Source: an uncultured Candidatus Saccharibacteria bacterium
GTDB taxonomy: Bacteria > Patescibacteriota > Saccharimonadia > Saccharimonadales > Saccharimonadaceae
Direction of reading: 5' to 3'
DNA length: 64,000 bases
Assembly: GCA_937898545.1 (NCBI GenBank)
Contig: CALEJV010000007.1
Coordinates: forward strand, 1-64,000
In this document: positions 62,127 through 64,000 of the stretch, one piece after another
How the letters are laid out: the number at the start of each line of letters is the position of its first letter
Position numbering within the stretch: the stretch's first letter is position 1
Translations under genes and position numbers: made by a program
Notes under the pieces: generated by a model
Database searches by the model: none
What the model was told of the DNA's origin: nothing
The model's input: only the letters and a program-made list of their open reading frames with translations

Positions 62127-64000
62127 AAATGAACAGAATGTTATATTATTCAGCACGTTTTTTTGTGTCTATTGGTGTAATGGTGAGTATTTTCTCACAC
62201 CAGGGATACTATGATATAGTGGCAGCTGCCACTATATTGATGCAAGTGAGTTACCTGTTAGCTTGAGCTGCTTGTTTGGCGTAGTAGGAAAACAATACGT
62301 GAAGATAATGTATGATGAATTTTAACATAGTTATGAAGCCTTTGCGAGACTTAAACACGACGCGCTGTTAATGTATAGGCTATTGTTGCGTGACGCAACC
62401 GAAATAGCAAAATAGCGGGAGGAAGATGTCGCCTATTGGCGATACTGTGCATATGAATATAGATAGCATTCTGTTCATTATGCACTATTGATAGCGAGTG
62501 TGTTGGCAGGCTTGTGCGCATCGTGGATTTGCTAGCAAATATGATGATAGCATGCTAATGCTGCTATGCTGTAGTAGATGAACATTACCTGAATAGCAAG
62601 CACAACACATTCAGCGAGAGGTGAGTGATATGTTTTGCTAGGTGGTGCAATTTTGAATGAAAGAAAAGGTATGTTCAGTTTGATGGAGATGTGAAATCGA
62701 TAGAGTTGTATGGGTTAGTTTGATTTTTATCGGCCAATTGCCAAGCGTGTTTGCAAAGAACAATTCAACGTGCTGGAAAATGAAACGATTAATACCTGAA
62801 AAATGAGCGGGTTAAAACGACATGGCTATGATGACGATATGCGTGCGATAGCGGTTGGCTGTTGTAAGCTGTGAAGTAGACGCGCGTGATGTCATAGCTT
62901 AGCATGGTAGTGAAGATTCTTTGCAAAGCAAGTGAGTAAGTTGCAGCACGATGCTAAAAATGCAGTGAGGTTCTTGGCTGGGCGATGGTGGCTGCGCATT
63001 GACTGATATTTGTTAAAGAAAACTGATTAGTATAAGGGCGCTATAGAGCGAGAAGCAAGCAAAAATACTGCTGCGCCGCAGCATGTAAATTTCATAGAAT
63101 TGTGTAGATGAAGTGGTGTATCAAAAAAATCATTTCGGTTGCATAATGAAAGCAAGATGCTACGCGTGAGAAATATAGCGCGCACGATAAAGCGGGCGCT
63201 ATCATAGCACAATGTGGTGCCCGCAGGCAGATACTATGCGAAGCAAGACGCAGGTAGGATTGTTGATACGTGCTCATATTTTTTTAAAAATTCTGAGTGA
63301 CGCTCATGCTTAGTTACTTGTTACATCAACTACATCAAAACAGCTTGCATCTATTTTTACATACAGTAGTAACAGAATATGCGCATGTTTCTATAGCGCA
63401 AAAATGAGGCTATAGGACACAACACAAGGTGGAAGGAAGACGATCAACTGCTATAGCGAAGTATCGTGCAGCGCGGCATACTCATCACTCTATATTTTAT
63501 ACCAAACAAAAAATGCAAAATAGCTAAAGATATGTAAGGTATACAAAAAATAAGCTATATGCAAAATATGAATATGCTAAGCGGAACCGTTGCAGAAAAC
63601 TGGTTACAAGCGTAAGCGCACCAATGGGTGCTAGATATGTACAAGAACGTTATATATTCCGCTCTAGATGGACAGGAGTGCCTGTTATAAGCGCTGTAAC
63701 GCGCTAAACCCTAGATAAGGGAAAGAAGCTATATGAGCACTATGTTAGGCGTCTATGGCCTCTTGAAAGGCAGATAGACCGTTGTTTGTCGTTGATAGGA
63801 GAAAATGAGACTATGTATATGATGTGTAGAACACGACATAGCTATGTTGTAAAAAATAGAGTAGTGTGAAGAGAGTAAATTGAGATTGTGTTGTATAAAA
63901 TATAGGATATCATTGGTGGCGCGAGGTGACGAATAAGGTGTGATATATACAACAATAACTCTCAGATGCACGCGCTCTATATGTGTATAAAAAACAACAT
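62127..64000. other. Gene-poor 1.9-kb stretch at the window end
   Basis: I see no ORF with a believable product, start or codon pattern. GC is lower than in neighbouring genes. Several short hairpins cluster at 63620-63720 (GCACC/GGGTGC, GACAGG/CCTGTT, CCCT/AGGG), which might belong to a structured RNA, but no family is recognised. Confidence 0.55.

Overview
The window reads as chromosomal DNA of a Candidatus Saccharibacteria (TM7) or closely related Patescibacteria/CPR bacterium. The 16S rRNA gene is of that type. Housekeeping proteins are slimmed down: ThrRS without a TGS domain, IF-2 with a minimal N-terminus, S1 with four repeats. Genes are short and tightly overlapped, TGA is used as a stop, and no biosynthetic pathway is present. 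The assignment is from memory of these families, not from a search.

Layout. 0.2-2.4 kb: tRNA-Thr(CGT), a small membrane protein and a processive-type family 2 glycosyltransferase. 2.4-3.7 kb: gene-poor. 3.7-4.4 kb: HxlR regulator and tRNA-Val(GAC). 4.5-9.9 kb: thrS behind a threonine T-box attenuator, then nucleotidase-like, ATL, miaA, wHTH and MBL-like genes. 10.1-11.7 kb: an MFS exporter and ArsR repressor with two operators. 11.7-13.4 kb: rpmB, an unknown gene and an M50 protease. 13.6-14.4 kb: a 6S-like RNA and rnpB. 14.7-18.2 kb (minus): infC-rpmI-rplT, a deoxyribosyltransferase-like gene and comM. 18.3-18.7 kb: tmRNA. 18.9-22.1 kb: gene-poor stretch, then three membrane proteins. 22.4-27.4 kb: gyrB, gyrA and a PAP2-related gene.

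27.6-34.5 kb holds the rRNA genes. 16S is a separate transcription unit with its own promoter, processing stem and terminator. About 2 kb follows, with an antisense CDS and tRNA-Ala, tRNA-Ile and tRNA-Val. Then comes a 23S-5S unit with its own promoter and processing stem. 34.7-38.1 kb: small unknown proteins, a KGG-repeat protein, a zincin and an LPQTG-tailed surface protein. 38.5-41.4 kb: rpsA and infB. 41.6-44.5 kb: unknown proteins including two DUF5663-like. 44.9-48.5 kb (minus): fmt, def and priA. 48.8-50.8 kb: wHTH and recJ. 51.0-52.4 kb: unknowns. 52.9-54.2 kb: a Panacea-type toxin-antitoxin candidate. 54.6-57.5 kb: membrane protein, rpsU, yqeY-like, adk, map. 58.2-62.1 kb: ftsA, ftsZ, an NrdR-like protein without zinc ligands, and a thioredoxin-like/VKOR pair. 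62.1-64 kb: no gene recognised.

Two families of dispersed, strongly base-paired elements that I do not recognise lie between genes. Family 1 has four copies: at the window start and near 4.5, 13.9 and 22.2 kb. Each lies within about 200 bp of the gene or promoter of a core gene (tRNA-Thr, thrS, rnpB, gyrB). Family 2 has four copies near 14.5, 44.6, 46.5 and 52.6 kb, plus fragments near 12.1 and 38.3 kb. Its core is conserved, but the flanking inverted-repeat arms differ in sequence from copy to copy while remaining paired. These two families, the toxin-antitoxin pair, the AUC start of infC, the zinc-less NrdR and the frequent leaderless promoter layout are the points most worth following.
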